A stretch of 64,000 nucleotides of DNA from Olsenella_K sp050953285 (GCA_050953285.1 JBMNMK010000002.1:806001-870000), one strand, 5' to 3'. Counted from the first letter of the stretch, positions 41,575 through 51,259 are shown. Made by a program: numbers and translations. Notes: generated by a model not told the origin, from the letters alone.

Positions 41575-44397
41575 CTACACCCCCCGATACTTTGCGTCTT
41601 GAACCCTGAGCTCTTCAAGCTGATCCTGGTCGAGAAGAACTTCTCGCGGTTTGGAACCATCTTGAGGGCCAACAACCCCTTTTGCCTCAAGCATATCCAT
41701 GATGCGGCCGGCACGTGCGTAGCCCACCTTGAGCTTGCGCTGCAGGCCTGACGTGGAACCCAGCTGTGTGTCCACCACAATCTGAGCTGCCTCCCACACC
41801 AAAGGATCATCGTCGTCGTCCAGATCTGCGCCAACCGATCCCGGCGTATTAGGCGTGACGGCCGTGAGGATTTCCTCATGATAGTCCGGCTCCGCTTGAC
41901 TGCGGATGTAATCCACCACTTCATTGATTTCTGCATCTGTGGTAAAGCAACCAAGCACACGCTGGGGCGTGAGCCCGTGATTCTTGAAGAGCATGTCGCC
42001 GTTACCCAGCAGGCGCTCCGCTCCCGTTTCATCCAAGATGACGCGAGAATCCAAGCCTGATGAGACCTTGAGCGCAGCGCGCGTGTCAATATTGGACTTG
42101 ATGAGGCCGGTCACTACGTTGGCAGACGGACGCTGCGTGGCAATGATCAGGTGAATACCTGCCGCACGCGCCAGCTGAGCTATGCGCACGATGGAAGCCT
42201 CTACGTCTTTTCCAGCCACCATCATGAGGTCAGAGAGCTCGTCAAGGATGATCACAAGATAAGGCATGGGCTCGGGCGGATTGTCCATCTGAGCCAGATC
42301 TCCCGAGGTACACATCTTGTTGTACACCTTGATATTCCTGGCGCCCGCCCGCTCAAAGACCTTGAGCCTGCGCTCCATCTCTGACACGGCCCACTGCAAG
42401 GCACTTGCCGCCTGCCTAGGCTCGGTCACCACCGGCACATAGAGGTGCGGCAGCCCGTTGTAGCAGCTAAATTCCACACGCTTGGGGTCAACCAAAATGA
42501 GGCGAACCTGCTTAGGGGTCGTTCTCATCAGGATGGACATGATCATGGAGTTGATCATGACCGACTTACCCGAGCCCGTTGTACCAGCTACGAGCATGTG
42601 CGGCATCTTGGCAAGATCTGCCACGACAGGCTTTCCGCCAGAATCACGTCCAATTGCCACCTCAAGCGGGCCGCCCTTGGCATAGGGCAGAACATCTCCA
42701 AGATAGACACTCTGCCGCGTCTTATTGGGGATCTCAATGCCTACATACGACGTCCCCTTGATGGGGGCAAAGATACGCACCTTCTCTGCCGCAAGCGTCA
42801 GCGCAATATCATCCTCAAGGTTTTTGATCTTGTTGACGCGCTCGCCTTCGCCCATCTCAATCCGGAAGGTGGTGACCATGGGGCCACTGACAAAGTCAAC
42901 AACTTTGCTTCTAAGGCCAAACTCCGCAAGCGTATTCTGCAGCGCCTCCTGCGTCTCTCTGAGCTCAGACTGCGAGCTGGCGCTACCAGCAGAATTGGGG
43001 TTGGAGCCCAACATGTCAAAGGGCGGCAGATCATACGAATCATCCGCATCTCCTGGGCGAGAAGCCCCTGCGCGCGCGGGCTTAATCGCATGTGAAACCG
43101 AAGACGTAGCCGTCTGCGCAGCAGCTGCTTGCACACCCTTGCGTGCCCTCTGTGCAGCTCCGCTCAATTTCTGCGTCTTCTGTGGGCGAGAAGAACCTCT
43201 GCTCGAAGCTGTTGCGGCACCCGCGGCTGCACCAACCGCGCCAGCGGCAGCACCCGCAGCCACCTTGGGGTTTCTCAAGAAGTCAGGGACGGCGCCCATG
43301 GCGTCTGCCCCCTGAGAGGTGCCAGAAGCCGCGCTACCACCAAGCACGGCGGTCTTCTCGGCCGAAGATGCACCTGCAGATGAGCCCTCAACCGTGCCGT
43401 CCTTCTCGCCCGCCTGCGGACGCTTACGCGTGAGCCGCTTTGTCTTGGCAGAAGATGCGGCCTCCGCGTCCTTTTCTGCCTCCCTGTCCTTCTTGCCCAC
43501 CATATCATCAGACGTCATATCATCGTCGTCTATATCATCTACCTGCGAAGACTTCTTCTTGGGGAGGATGATGGTTTTAAGTGAATCCTGCAGACTGGCC
43601 TGGCCGGCAGCCACCTTGTTCTTTTTGGCCTTGCGCGTGAGAACCGTTGTCTTGCGCGAGCCTATGAAACTTGTATCTGCGGAGGCATCCAACGCTTGTG
43701 CAGATACAGGCACGCCCACGTCCAGGTCATCCTCATAGTCGTCGTCAAAGTCCCCTTCTTGCGCAAGCGCTTGTTCTGCCGCAAGGGCTTGGCGGCGCAT
43801 CTGGTGAGATTCCCGCATGTCTGCAAGGCGCGCCTGAACGCGGCCCACCACGTCTGAGATAGAAAAGCCGCAGACCACAATGCCGGTGATGATAACGCCC
43901 ACCAAAACGATGTTTCCAACGATCTGCCCTAAAAACTGTAGCAAGCCATAGGCAATAAAGCCGCCCACATAGCCACCTGCAGAAACAGCAGTCTCTTCTG
44001 TGATCATGATAGTTGGCTTGACGTTCGCTCCAGGCGTATTGAGCGACAGCATCGTAAGCACAGCAATCACGATGAGCAAAAGACCCAGCGCTGTGCGTTT
44101 GCCCAACCCACTTTCTGACTCAACAAAATACGTGAGCGCATACACAAAGATAGCCAGCGGCACAAGAAATGCCCCCACGCCAAAAAGCAGCGTGAGAAAG
44201 CGCGCCATACCGTGCGTTATTACCGCCGATGTAGGAGCAATAAGCGATACCAGCATGGCAATGGCCACCACGGCAATTGCCACGCCTACAATATCGTTCT
44301 TGGCCGTCGGCGCAAGGGCGGGCTCTTTTGCTCGCATGCTCTGCCTGCTGCTTGAACGTGTTGTTTGTGCTCCGCCTATCTTGCGTTTTTGGGGCAT
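41575..44397 (-). CDS. ftsK: DNA translocase FtsK/SpoIIIE
   Basis: 940 residues. The N-terminal part has four or five membrane helices (about 35-185). A long low-complexity linker rich in Asp, Lys, Ala and Ser (about 200-480) comes next, then the motor with Walker A GTTGSGKSV near 602-610 and LILVDPKRVEF, VIILDELSDLMM and IATQRPS. A C-terminal winged-helix gamma domain (about 870-935) recognises KOPS-like sites. It pumps chromosome DNA through the closing septum and helps resolve dimers. Its stop is three bases before the RodZ-like gene. Confidence 0.95.
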   Translation of the reverse strand: MPQKRKIGGAQTTRSSSRQSMRAKEPALAPTAKNDIVGVAIAVVAIAMLVSLIAPTSAVITHGMARFLTLLFGVGAFLVPLAIFVYALTYFVESESGLGKRTALGLLLIVIAVLTMLSLNTPGANVKPTIMITEETAVSAGGYVGGFIAYGLLQFLGQIVGNIVLVGVIITGIVVCGFSISDVVGRVQARLADMRESHQMRRQALAAEQALAQEGDFDDDYEDDLDVGVPVSAQALDASADTSFIGSRKTTVLTRKAKKNKVAAGQASLQDSLKTIILPKKKSSQVDDIDDDDMTSDDMVGKKDREAEKDAEAASSAKTKRLTRKRPQAGEKDGTVEGSSAGASSAEKTAVLGGSAASGTSQGADAMGAVPDFLRNPKVAAGAAAGAVGAAAGAATASSRGSSRPQKTQKLSGAAQRARKGVQAAAAQTATSSVSHAIKPARAGASRPGDADDSYDLPPFDMLGSNPNSAGSASSQSELRETQEALQNTLAEFGLRSKVVDFVSGPMVTTFRIEMGEGERVNKIKNLEDDIALTLAAEKVRIFAPIKGTSYVGIEIPNKTRQSVYLGDVLPYAKGGPLEVAIGRDSGGKPVVADLAKMPHMLVAGTTGSGKSVMINSMIMSILMRTTPKQVRLILVDPKRVEFSCYNGLPHLYVPVVTEPRQAASALQWAVSEMERRLKVFERAGARNIKVYNKMCTSGDLAQMDNPPEPMPYLVIILDELSDLMMVAGKDVEASIVRIAQLARAAGIHLIIATQRPSANVVTGLIKSNIDTRAALKVSSGLDSRVILDETGAERLLGNGDMLFKNHGLTPQRVLGCFTTDAEINEVVDYIRSQAEPDYHEEILTAVTPNTPGSVGADLDDDDDPLVWEAAQIVVDTQLGSTSGLQRKLKVGYARAGRIMDMLEAKGVVGPQDGSKPREVLLDQDQLEELRVQDAKYRGV

Positions 44398-44401
44398 CTA
44401 C

Positions 44402-46063
44402 CTAAACCTCCATCACGACCGTGATAACCATCGGCCGCGTGTGTGTTCTGTTCCATAAGAAGTTGGAAAGGCCATTTCTAATACTCTTGCGCAGGCTCTC
44501 TATAGCAACCGTATCATCGCTCACCTTTGATACCTGCGAGCGCACCACGTCTTGGGCCTCTCCCATCAGGTCATCATCGTTGGCAAATGAGACGCCACGC
44601 ATGGAAATCTCCACGTCGCCCACCTTATGACCGCGCTTGGTGACGGTGACAACCACCGTCACAATGCCATCTTGCGAAAGCTTTTGCCTATCGCGCAGCA
44701 CAACAGGATCAGCGTCAGTCACTGACAGGCCGTCAACGTAGACAACACCAGATTCCACGGGAGCGCCAATGCGTGCTTTACCGCCCAAAAGCTCGAGCGT
44801 GTCACCGTTATCAAGCAAGAAAATGCGCTTCTCGGGGATGCCCATTTCCTTGGCCATCTTGGCGTGTGCACGCAGGTGAACCGCCTCACCGTGGACAGGT
44901 GCAAAGTTCTTGGGATGCGTCATAGCCAGCATGAGCTTGAGTTCTTCTTGGCTTCCGTGGCCGGAAACATGCACCAAAGCAGACGACTTATCAAAGATAG
45001 CGCAGCCAATCTTGGATAAGGAATTGATGATGGCCTGCACGCTCTTCTCGTTTCCCGGAACAGGCGTAGCAGAGATGATAACCGTATCGTTTGCAGTGAT
45101 GGACAAGCTCTTATGCTCACCGTTGGCCATGCGCGCCAGAGCGGAGAGCGGCTCTCCTTGGGATCCTGTACACAGGACCACGATCTTATCGTCAGGAAGC
45201 TTTTCCACGTCATACGCGTCGATGATGTCATTGTCACCGATCTTAAGATAGCCCAGTTCACGGGCAACTTTTGTGTTGGTGACCATGGAACGGCCGGTCA
45301 CCACAACCTTGCGTCCCACCGCAACCGATGCGTCACAAACCTGCTGCAAGCGGTGGATATGGCTTGAGAAGGATGCCACAAACACGCGGCCGGGGGCGTT
45401 TTTGATGATGTGCCTGAGGGCAGGTCCTACCGCTGCCTCAGAAGGCGTAAAACCCGGACGCGTTGCGTTGGTGGAGTCGGACAACAGAAGGTCAATACCT
45501 TCCGTGGCAAAACGATTGATGGCTCCATAGTTAGGACGCCTGCCATCTATGGGCGTTTGGTCCAGCTTGAAGTCACCGGTGTGCATAACGGTACCTGCAG
45601 GCGTGCGCATAAACACACCCAAAGACGCCGGGATGGAATGCGTCATGGAGAAGAAATCAATCTGGAAGGCGCCCAGCTGAATCCTTGATCCATCGCGAAC
45701 CTCTTTGAACTTGGGGTTTTTGATGCGATGCTCCTGTAGCTTGCCCTCAATAAATCCAAGCGTGAGTTTGGAAGAATAGATGGGAACCTTCACAGTCAGG
45801 TCCATCAACAAGTACGGCAGCGCACCTGTGTGGTCCTCATGTCCGTGCGTGATGATAATGCCACGCAGCTTGTCCTCATTTTCCAACACATAGGTATAGT
45901 CTGGCAGCACCAGATCAATACCCAGCTGCTCATCATCGGGAAACATGAGGCCCGCGTCCACGAGTACCAAATCATCTCCGTACTCAAAGGCCGTCATGTT
46001 CTTACCGATGCCATCCAAACCACCAAGTGGAATAACCTTCAGTGGCATCTGTCTTTTTGCCAT
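44402..46063 (-). CDS. rnj: Ribonuclease J
   Basis: About 553 residues. Metallo-beta-lactamase/beta-CASP enzyme with HGHEDH at residues 73-78, further metal ligands in THSIPASLG and HTGDFKLD, the beta-CASP helices and a C-terminal domain. RNase J degrades RNA 5' to 3' and can cut internally. The start at ATG 46063 follows AAAGGAT. The in-frame codon at 46126 would add a hydrophobic, non-conserved leader. ftsK follows four bases after the stop. With pnp upstream and rny nearby, the main decay enzymes are clustered. Confidence 0.94.
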   Translation of the reverse strand: MAKRQMPLKVIPLGGLDGIGKNMTAFEYGDDLVLVDAGLMFPDDEQLGIDLVLPDYTYVLENEDKLRGIIITHGHEDHTGALPYLLMDLTVKVPIYSSKLTLGFIEGKLQEHRIKNPKFKEVRDGSRIQLGAFQIDFFSMTHSIPASLGVFMRTPAGTVMHTGDFKLDQTPIDGRRPNYGAINRFATEGIDLLLSDSTNATRPGFTPSEAAVGPALRHIIKNAPGRVFVASFSSHIHRLQQVCDASVAVGRKVVVTGRSMVTNTKVARELGYLKIGDNDIIDAYDVEKLPDDKIVVLCTGSQGEPLSALARMANGEHKSLSITANDTVIISATPVPGNEKSVQAIINSLSKIGCAIFDKSSALVHVSGHGSQEELKLMLAMTHPKNFAPVHGEAVHLRAHAKMAKEMGIPEKRIFLLDNGDTLELLGGKARIGAPVESGVVYVDGLSVTDADPVVLRDRQKLSQDGIVTVVVTVTKRGHKVGDVEISMRGVSFANDDDLMGEAQDVVRSQVSKVSDDTVAIESLRKSIRNGLSNFLWNRTHTRPMVITVVMEV

Positions 46064-46310
46064 GCTCAGAAAAATCCTTTCGTTCTTTATATATAAAACT
46101 ATTTCTACGACACTGGCGCTCCGCACAGGCCGCTATTTTGCCAACTTAATTGTAATTAAAGTGCCCCGTTTAGGCGCAGGTATATCACTTGGAACAAAAG
46201 TTCTATAAATGTCCATAACCTGCACAGACTTTGCGTCTTTTGCAGACTCTTCGCTCTACATACACAGATGTTCCACACAGGCGAGAAGAACCTACACTCC
46301 AAGACCAACC
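46064..46310 (-). other. Gap between pnp and rnj
   Basis: After the pnp terminator about 250 bases lead to rnj. The last 100 bases are A+T-rich and should contain the rnj promoter, but I cannot pick a clear -35/-10 pair. I see no open frame or RNA gene. Confidence 0.4.
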
Positions 46311-46340
46311 AAAAAAGGGACGAGCGCGTGTGCTCGTCCC
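46311..46340 (-). terminator. Terminator after pnp
   Basis: GGGACGAGC and GCTCGTCCC form a perfect 9-bp stem with a 6-base loop. On the minus strand it is followed by TTTTTT. Confidence 0.9.
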
Positions 46341-46372
46341 TTAACTCCTCACACTGATGTGCCGCCTCGGCC

Positions 46373-48601
46373 CTACTGAGCTTCGTGATGGCGGCGCGGC
46401 TGGCGGCCAGCCTTGGCCTGACCATCTGCACCCTGGTCTCCCGGATGGCGACGCTGACGCCCATGTGAGCGATCGGCGTGCTCCTTGTGCTCATGCTTCT
46501 GCTGAGGTGCGGCAGGCTTATCCAGACGATCCAGCGAGATCTTGCCCTTCTCGTCCACTTCAAGGACTTTAACCTTGACCTCATCGCCCACGTTCAAGAC
46601 ATCTTCAACCTTGTCCACGCGGCCTTGCGCCACACGTGAGATGTGCAAAAGGCCATCTTTGCCAGGCAGAAGTTCAACAAATGCACCAAAGGGCTGAATG
46701 CCCACTACGCGGCCCAGATACTCTTCGCCCACCTCAGGTACCTTCACGATAGCGCGGATACGCTCCTGGGCCTCATGTGCCTGAGCAGCGTTTCCGGCAA
46801 TAAAGACATTGCCGTCTTCCTGGATATCGACCGTAGCGCCGGTATCATCCTGAATGCTGCGAATAACCTTGCCGCCTGAACCAATGACGTCACGGATCTT
46901 ATCCACAGGAATGCTGAGCGACAAGATCTTGGGCGCAGACTCCTTGGTCTCAGTGCGCGGTGCGGGAATCTCATCGAGCATGGCCTGCAGGATAAACATG
47001 CGGCCCTCATGTGCCTGCTTGAGTGCCTGGCGCAAAATCTCAGGCGTAAGGCCGGTTGCCTTGTTGTCCATCTGCATGGCCGTGATGCCTTTGGTCGTGC
47101 CGCAGACCTTAAAGTCCATGTCACCCAAGAAGTCCTCTAGACCCTGGATATCGGTCAGGACAACGGTCTTTCCCTCTTCCTGGATAAGACCCATAGCAAC
47201 GCCTGAAACCGGGCGCACCAAAGGCACGCCAGCGTCCATCAGAGCAAGCGTAGAGCCGCAGGTAGAAGCCATAGAAGAGGATCCGTTTGACTCCATAACA
47301 TCAGAGACAACCCTAATGGCATACGGGAACTCTTCCTCGGAAGGAATCACCGGCAAAAGTGCGCGCTCGGCCAGGTTGCCATGGCCAATCTCACGGCGTT
47401 TGGGCGAGCCCATACGTCCGGTCTCTCCCGTGCAATACGGCGGGAAGTTGTAGTGGTGGATGTAGCGTTTGCCATCGGTAGGCTCAATGGTATCTAGGCG
47501 CTGCCACTCGTTGAGCATGCCCAGCGTGCAGACCGACAAGACCTGCGTCTGGCCGCGCTGGAAAAGTCCGGAGCCATGGACCAGTGGCAGATAGTCCGGC
47601 TTGATCATGAGCGGGCGCACCTCTTGGGCACTACGGCCGTCCACACGCTCACCGGTCTCAACAACCATCTTGCGCATGGCATGCTTTTCCAAGCTCTTGA
47701 GCTCAACGGGCAGGGCACGATCCCACTCAAGCTGCTCTTCCTCGCTGAACTCATCCATGATGGAAGCTTTGAGCGCCTCAACCTTATCAATGCGGGAGAG
47801 CTTATCGGCATCACGCAGCGCAGCGCTCATCTCATCAAAGTGGGCAAAGACGCGCTCATGTACCTCGTCAATGGGCTCGTCCAGCTCATACTCACGCACC
47901 GGGAAGGGGCCATTGACCTCTTGGACCTTCTCAAAGAATTTCTTCTCTTCCTCACAGAACGCAGCAATAGCCTCCTGGCCAAATGCCATGGCGGCAAGCA
48001 TGTCCTCCTCTGAGATCTCCTCGGCTCCTGCCTCAAGCATAGAGATGAAGGTTGCAGAGCCGCCGAGCTCAAGGTCCAGATCAGAGTTGTCGCGCTCCTC
48101 GTAGGTGGGGTTGACCAAGAACTCACCCGTGTCCTTATCGCGCCCAATTCTCACGCAGGCCAAAGGACCTTCAAAAGGAACACCGCCCACCGTGAGCGCA
48201 CACGAGGCGCCCATGATGCAGATGGTATCCACTGGATTGATCTGATCGGCCACCAAGGGCATAGCCACAATCTGGACTTCATTTCTAAACCCATCGGGGA
48301 ATGAAGGACGGATGGGGCGATCAATCATACGTGCCGTGAGCGTTGCCTTCTCTGAAGGACGTGCCTCACGCTTGAGATAGCCGCCAGGAATGCGACCCAC
48401 CGCATACATGCGCTCGATAAAATCCACTGTCAGGGGGAAGAAATCGTAGTTCTTGCGCTCTTTGGACACAACGACCGTCACGTTGACCGTTGAATCCCCG
48501 CAGGAAACCAGGCACTCGCCCGTTGCCTGCTTTGCGAGTTCTCCTGTCTCTAACTTGTAATGCTTGCCAAACAGGTCAAACTCGTGTGAAACCTTTGCCA
48601 T
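46373..48601 (-). CDS. pnp: Polyribonucleotide nucleotidyltransferase (PNPase)
   Basis: 742 residues. Two RNase PH-like domains (FFPLTVDFIERMYAVGRIPGG in the first; TQVLSVCTLG and DFLGDMDFKVCGTTKGITA in the second), then KH (VIGSGGKVI) and S1 (GRVVGIQPFGAFVELLPG, about 620-690). The last 50 residues are rich in His, Arg, Gln and Lys, an uncommon basic tail that could bind RNA or partners. The enzyme degrades RNA 3' to 5' by phosphorolysis. AGAGGA precedes the ATG. It follows rpsO, the usual order, with a hairpin-rich leader between them. Confidence 0.97.
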   Translation of the reverse strand: MAKVSHEFDLFGKHYKLETGELAKQATGECLVSCGDSTVNVTVVVSKERKNYDFFPLTVDFIERMYAVGRIPGGYLKREARPSEKATLTARMIDRPIRPSFPDGFRNEVQIVAMPLVADQINPVDTICIMGASCALTVGGVPFEGPLACVRIGRDKDTGEFLVNPTYEERDNSDLDLELGGSATFISMLEAGAEEISEEDMLAAMAFGQEAIAAFCEEEKKFFEKVQEVNGPFPVREYELDEPIDEVHERVFAHFDEMSAALRDADKLSRIDKVEALKASIMDEFSEEEQLEWDRALPVELKSLEKHAMRKMVVETGERVDGRSAQEVRPLMIKPDYLPLVHGSGLFQRGQTQVLSVCTLGMLNEWQRLDTIEPTDGKRYIHHYNFPPYCTGETGRMGSPKRREIGHGNLAERALLPVIPSEEEFPYAIRVVSDVMESNGSSSMASTCGSTLALMDAGVPLVRPVSGVAMGLIQEEGKTVVLTDIQGLEDFLGDMDFKVCGTTKGITAMQMDNKATGLTPEILRQALKQAHEGRMFILQAMLDEIPAPRTETKESAPKILSLSIPVDKIRDVIGSGGKVIRSIQDDTGATVDIQEDGNVFIAGNAAQAHEAQERIRAIVKVPEVGEEYLGRVVGIQPFGAFVELLPGKDGLLHISRVAQGRVDKVEDVLNVGDEVKVKVLEVDEKGKISLDRLDKPAAPQQKHEHKEHADRSHGRQRRHPGDQGADGQAKAGRQPRRHHEAQ

Positions 48602-48616
48602 ATTTTCCTCTTATCT

Positions 48617-48638
48617 CCGCCTGCCCCATTGCAGGCGG
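48617..48638 (-). promoter_or_regulatory. Hairpin in the pnp leader
   Basis: CCGCCTGC and GCAGGCGG pair perfectly over 8 bp with a 6-base loop, 16 bases before the pnp start. TCCAGC/GCTGGA makes a second stem at about 48656-48674. In enterobacteria a leader hairpin is cut by RNase III and lets PNPase repress its own gene. A similar arrangement here is only inference. Confidence 0.5.
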
Positions 48639-48696
48639 GCCGTCTTGCAGAGGGCTCCAGCGCCCTTTGCTGGACACCGCTTTGGGTGCCCTATCC

Positions 48697-48720
48697 AAAA
48701 GGAGCGCCCGGAGGCGCTCC
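48697..48720 (-). terminator. Terminator after rpsO
   Basis: GGAGCGCC and GGCGCTCC form a perfect 8-bp stem with a CGGA loop. On the minus strand TTTT follows. Confidence 0.85.
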
Positions 48721-48733
48721 TCAATGACCAGAT

Positions 48734-49012
48734 TTACTGGACGTTGTCGCGGATGCCGAGGCTCTTGATGAGCGCACGGTACTGCTCAATGTCACGCTGC
48801 TTGATGTAGGAGAGCAAACGACGACGCTTACCAACGAGCATCAGAAGACCACGACGGGTGTGGTGATCATGCTTGTGCTCCTTAACGTGCTCCGTCAGGC
48901 CCTTGATACGCTCGGTCAGAAGCGCTACCTGCACCTCTGCGGAACCAGAGTCGTGCTCATCCTTGCCGTACTGCTTGATGAGCTCCGCTTTACGCTCTTT
49001 AGAAACTGCCAT
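48734..49012 (-). CDS. rpsO: 30S ribosomal protein S15
   Basis: 92 residues, basic and helical. It has the S15 pattern DSGSAEVQVALLTERI, LTEHVKEHKHDHHTRRGLL, GKRRRLLSYIKQRD and LIKSLGIR. It binds 16S rRNA early in 30S assembly, at the central domain. AAAGGA precedes the ATG. It is just upstream of pnp, an order conserved across bacteria, but a good terminator separates them, so part of pnp expression must come from read-through or a leader promoter. Confidence 0.97.
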   Translation of the reverse strand: MAVSKERKAELIKQYGKDEHDSGSAEVQVALLTERIKGLTEHVKEHKHDHHTRRGLLMLVGKRRRLLSYIKQRDIEQYRALIKSLGIRDNVQ

Positions 49013-49096
49013 GATTCATCCTTTCTCATATATACGCCTCCAACTGGGACGGCCGCTGGCAAAGCAAACCGCTAAGTGGGAGGTACAACCTCATGA

Positions 49097-49102
49097 ACTA
49101 TA
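49097..49102 (-). promoter_or_regulatory. Possible -10 element for rpsO
   Basis: TATAGT on the minus strand, in the 183-base gap between recO and rpsO. TCACGG 17 bases upstream is a poor -35, so only the -10 is convincing. Confidence 0.35.
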
Positions 49103-49195
49103 CCATGATGACCCTGCGACCGTGAGCACAGTCTCATGCGCACAAGATATGCACGATCGCGGCCGCACGCCGCACCGCCAGAATACCGCAGCGCG

Positions 49196-49945
49196 TCACA
49201 GCGACAGCATGAACTCAAATGCCTTAAGCCGCGCCTCCAGATGTGTGGCGGCCCACCTATGGCTGATGCCCAAAAGCGCGGTCGACGTGGCAATATCCAC
49301 ATCTACCCCTTCCAGCGCGTCAAACGTCTGCCGTATGAGCGCGCGAATCCAGGCAATCATCGGCGCGCCTACACGCTCTGCCCCCGCCACGCTCTTTGCG
49401 CAGCTTGAGCACAGAGCTCCACCAAAAGAGGGCGAGAAGTACGTGACGGCAGCATCGCCACAGGCAATGCAGGCGTCAAGCTCTGGCATCCAGCCGCTGT
49501 GACCTAGGACCTTCATCACGTACGCGGCCACCACCAGATCAAGATGTGACTGGTCAGACACCTCTTCGCACGCGCCGAGCGCCCGGTCTGTGATGGCAAA
49601 CACGTACGGATCTTCCACATCCTCAAAGCTCACCAGCCGCGCGCACTCCGCAATCACCGACGCCGCGCAGAGCCGCTCCATATCCCCACGGATCCTAACG
49701 TGTGCATCTTTCACCTGCGCCTCGCTCACGATATCAAGGGTTTTGCCCACCGCTAACAAGAAGTCTGTGCGAGAAAAGAGTTCTGTCCGCGCCGCCAGCC
49801 GACCTCCTGGCTTTCTGGCACCTTTTGCTACACAGGAGCGCTTCTCGCCCGTCTCACACAGAAGCGTCAAGATCAGGTCCTGCTCGCCCAGCTTGGTATG
49901 GCCTATGACCAGCGCTTCTTGCCGCAATGTCTTCCGATGCGCCAC
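49196..49945 (-). CDS. recO: DNA repair protein RecO
   Basis: 249 residues. The N-terminal OB fold (RQEALVIGHTKLGEQDLILTLL in parts; KGARKPGGRL) is followed by a helical domain with a zinc site, CIACG and CSSC. RecO loads RecA onto SSB-coated DNA with RecR. GTG start, three bases after the era stop. The gene order ybeY-dgk-era-recO is widespread in Gram-positive bacteria. Confidence 0.94.
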   Translation of the reverse strand: MAHRKTLRQEALVIGHTKLGEQDLILTLLCETGEKRSCVAKGARKPGGRLAARTELFSRTDFLLAVGKTLDIVSEAQVKDAHVRIRGDMERLCAASVIAECARLVSFEDVEDPYVFAITDRALGACEEVSDQSHLDLVVAAYVMKVLGHSGWMPELDACIACGDAAVTYFSPSFGGALCSSCAKSVAGAERVGAPMIAWIRALIRQTFDALEGVDVDIATSTALLGISHRWAATHLEARLKAFEFMLSL

Positions 49946-49948
49946 GGT

Positions 49949-50863
49949 CTACTCGCCCGCGTCATAGCCCAGACGGCGGATCTCGTTTTGGTCGCGGCGC
50001 CACGCAGGCTGCACGCGCACGCTCAAATCCAAATACACCTTGGCACCCAAAAGCCGCTCGATGTCTCGGCGCGCCTCGGTGCCAATCTTCTTGATCATCT
50101 TGCCGCCGTGGCCAATCACGATGCCTTTTTGCCCATCGCGCTCAACCAAAATGGTGGCGCTTACCGACGCCTGGTCATCCTTGGGCCACTCGATGAAGTT
50201 TGTCACCACGCCCACGGAGTGCGGAATCTCCTGGCGGAGGTTAAGAAACGCCTTCTCGCGGATGAACTCTGCCACCAGCTCTTCTTCCGGCGCGTCACAG
50301 GTCATGTCCTGAGGAAACCATGCGGGACCTTCGGGGAGATGTGCAGAAACAAGCTCCACAAACGAGGGCACGTTGAAGCCCATCTTGGCAGAAACCACCA
50401 GCTCATCGTCGAAATCCATGAGGGCGCGGGCGGCCTCAAGCTGCGCGGAGAGCTGCTCAGGATTTGAAATGTCCGCCTTAGTCACCACCAAGAGCTTATA
50501 GGGGGCGTGGCTTGCCTTAACATGGCTTGCCACCCACTCATCACCTCTGCCCACCGGCTTGGTAGCGTCGATGAGCAGCGCCACCGCATCCACGTCTTCT
50601 AGCTCACCCAAAGCCGCGCGGTTGAGCTCTTTGCCCAAAGCGTCTTTTGGCTTGTGCAAACCGGGTGTGTCCACTATAACTAGCTGGCTGTGATCGGTGT
50701 TGATAACCGCACGCAGGCGCTTTCTGGTGGTCTGCGCAACAGGACTGCAGATGGCCACCTTCTGGTTGAGCGCCGCGTTTAATAGGGTGGATTTACCGGT
50801 GTTAGGACGTCCCACCAGAGCCACGAATCCACTGGTAAAGGGCTTATTTGTTCCGTTTGACAT
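49949..50863 (-). CDS. era: GTPase Era
   Basis: 304 residues. G1 GRPNTGKSTLLN, G2/switch region ATRKRLRAVI, G3 DTPGLHKP and G4 TKAD are present, with the C-terminal KH domain (GQKGIVIGHGGKMIKKIG). Era binds the 3' end of 16S rRNA during 30S maturation. The essential A-N-G-K-S P-loop variant here is N-T-G-K-S, which is normal for the family. It is co-transcribed with dgk before and recO after. Confidence 0.96.
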   Translation of the reverse strand: MSNGTNKPFTSGFVALVGRPNTGKSTLLNAALNQKVAICSPVAQTTRKRLRAVINTDHSQLVIVDTPGLHKPKDALGKELNRAALGELEDVDAVALLIDATKPVGRGDEWVASHVKASHAPYKLLVVTKADISNPEQLSAQLEAARALMDFDDELVVSAKMGFNVPSFVELVSAHLPEGPAWFPQDMTCDAPEEELVAEFIREKAFLNLRQEIPHSVGVVTNFIEWPKDDQASVSATILVERDGQKGIVIGHGGKMIKKIGTEARRDIERLLGAKVYLDLSVRVQPAWRRDQNEIRRLGYDAGE

Positions 50864-50884
50864 ACAGCATCAATCCTTAGGGTA

Positions 50885-51259
50885 CTAAAAGAAGAGTGCG
50901 CGAGAAAAGACCAGGATGCCGACAAGCGCTGCCGCAAGTGAGAGCACCCAGACGGCCGCTGCAGCTATATCTTTTGCACGGCCCGCCAGCGGATGAAACT
51001 CTGGTGAAACCAGGTCTACCACGGTCTCTATGGCCGTATTGACCAGCTCTGCAGTTATGACCACGCCGCAGCACAAAACCACAAGCGCCCACTCCACCAG
51101 ATCAAGCCCGACAATAAAGCCAGCAATCACCGCACAGGCTCCCGCCGATATCATGACTTTGATGTTTCTTTCCGTCTTGATAGCAACCCGCAAGCCCTGA
51201 AATGCAAACAGAAAGCTCCGCTTAAAGGTGGGGTGGTTTTCTTTCTGTCCTGGAATCAT
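50885..51259 (-). CDS. Diacylglycerol/undecaprenol kinase family membrane protein
   Basis: 124 residues with three membrane helices. FLFAFQGLRVAIKTERNIKVM, then ELVNTAIETVVDLVSPEFH, with the catalytic Glu and Asn of the DgkA family, identifies it. In Gram-positive bacteria this protein mainly phosphorylates undecaprenol for wall synthesis. The start overlaps the ybeY stop by one base (TAATG), and era follows 21 bases later. Confidence 0.9.
   Translation of the reverse strand: MIPGQKENHPTFKRSFLFAFQGLRVAIKTERNIKVMISAGACAVIAGFIVGLDLVEWALVVLCCGVVITAELVNTAIETVVDLVSPEFHPLAGRAKDIAAAAVWVLSLAAALVGILVFSRALFF

Noticed and set aside
40900..43900. Long plus-strand open frames opposite ftsK and the RodZ-like gene
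   Set aside because: They are antisense to well-supported genes with low-complexity codons, which leaves the other strands open by chance.
46150..46300. LexA-like GGAACATCTGTG in the pnp-rnj gap
   Set aside because: The second half-site (GTTCG) is missing. One half-site is not enough.
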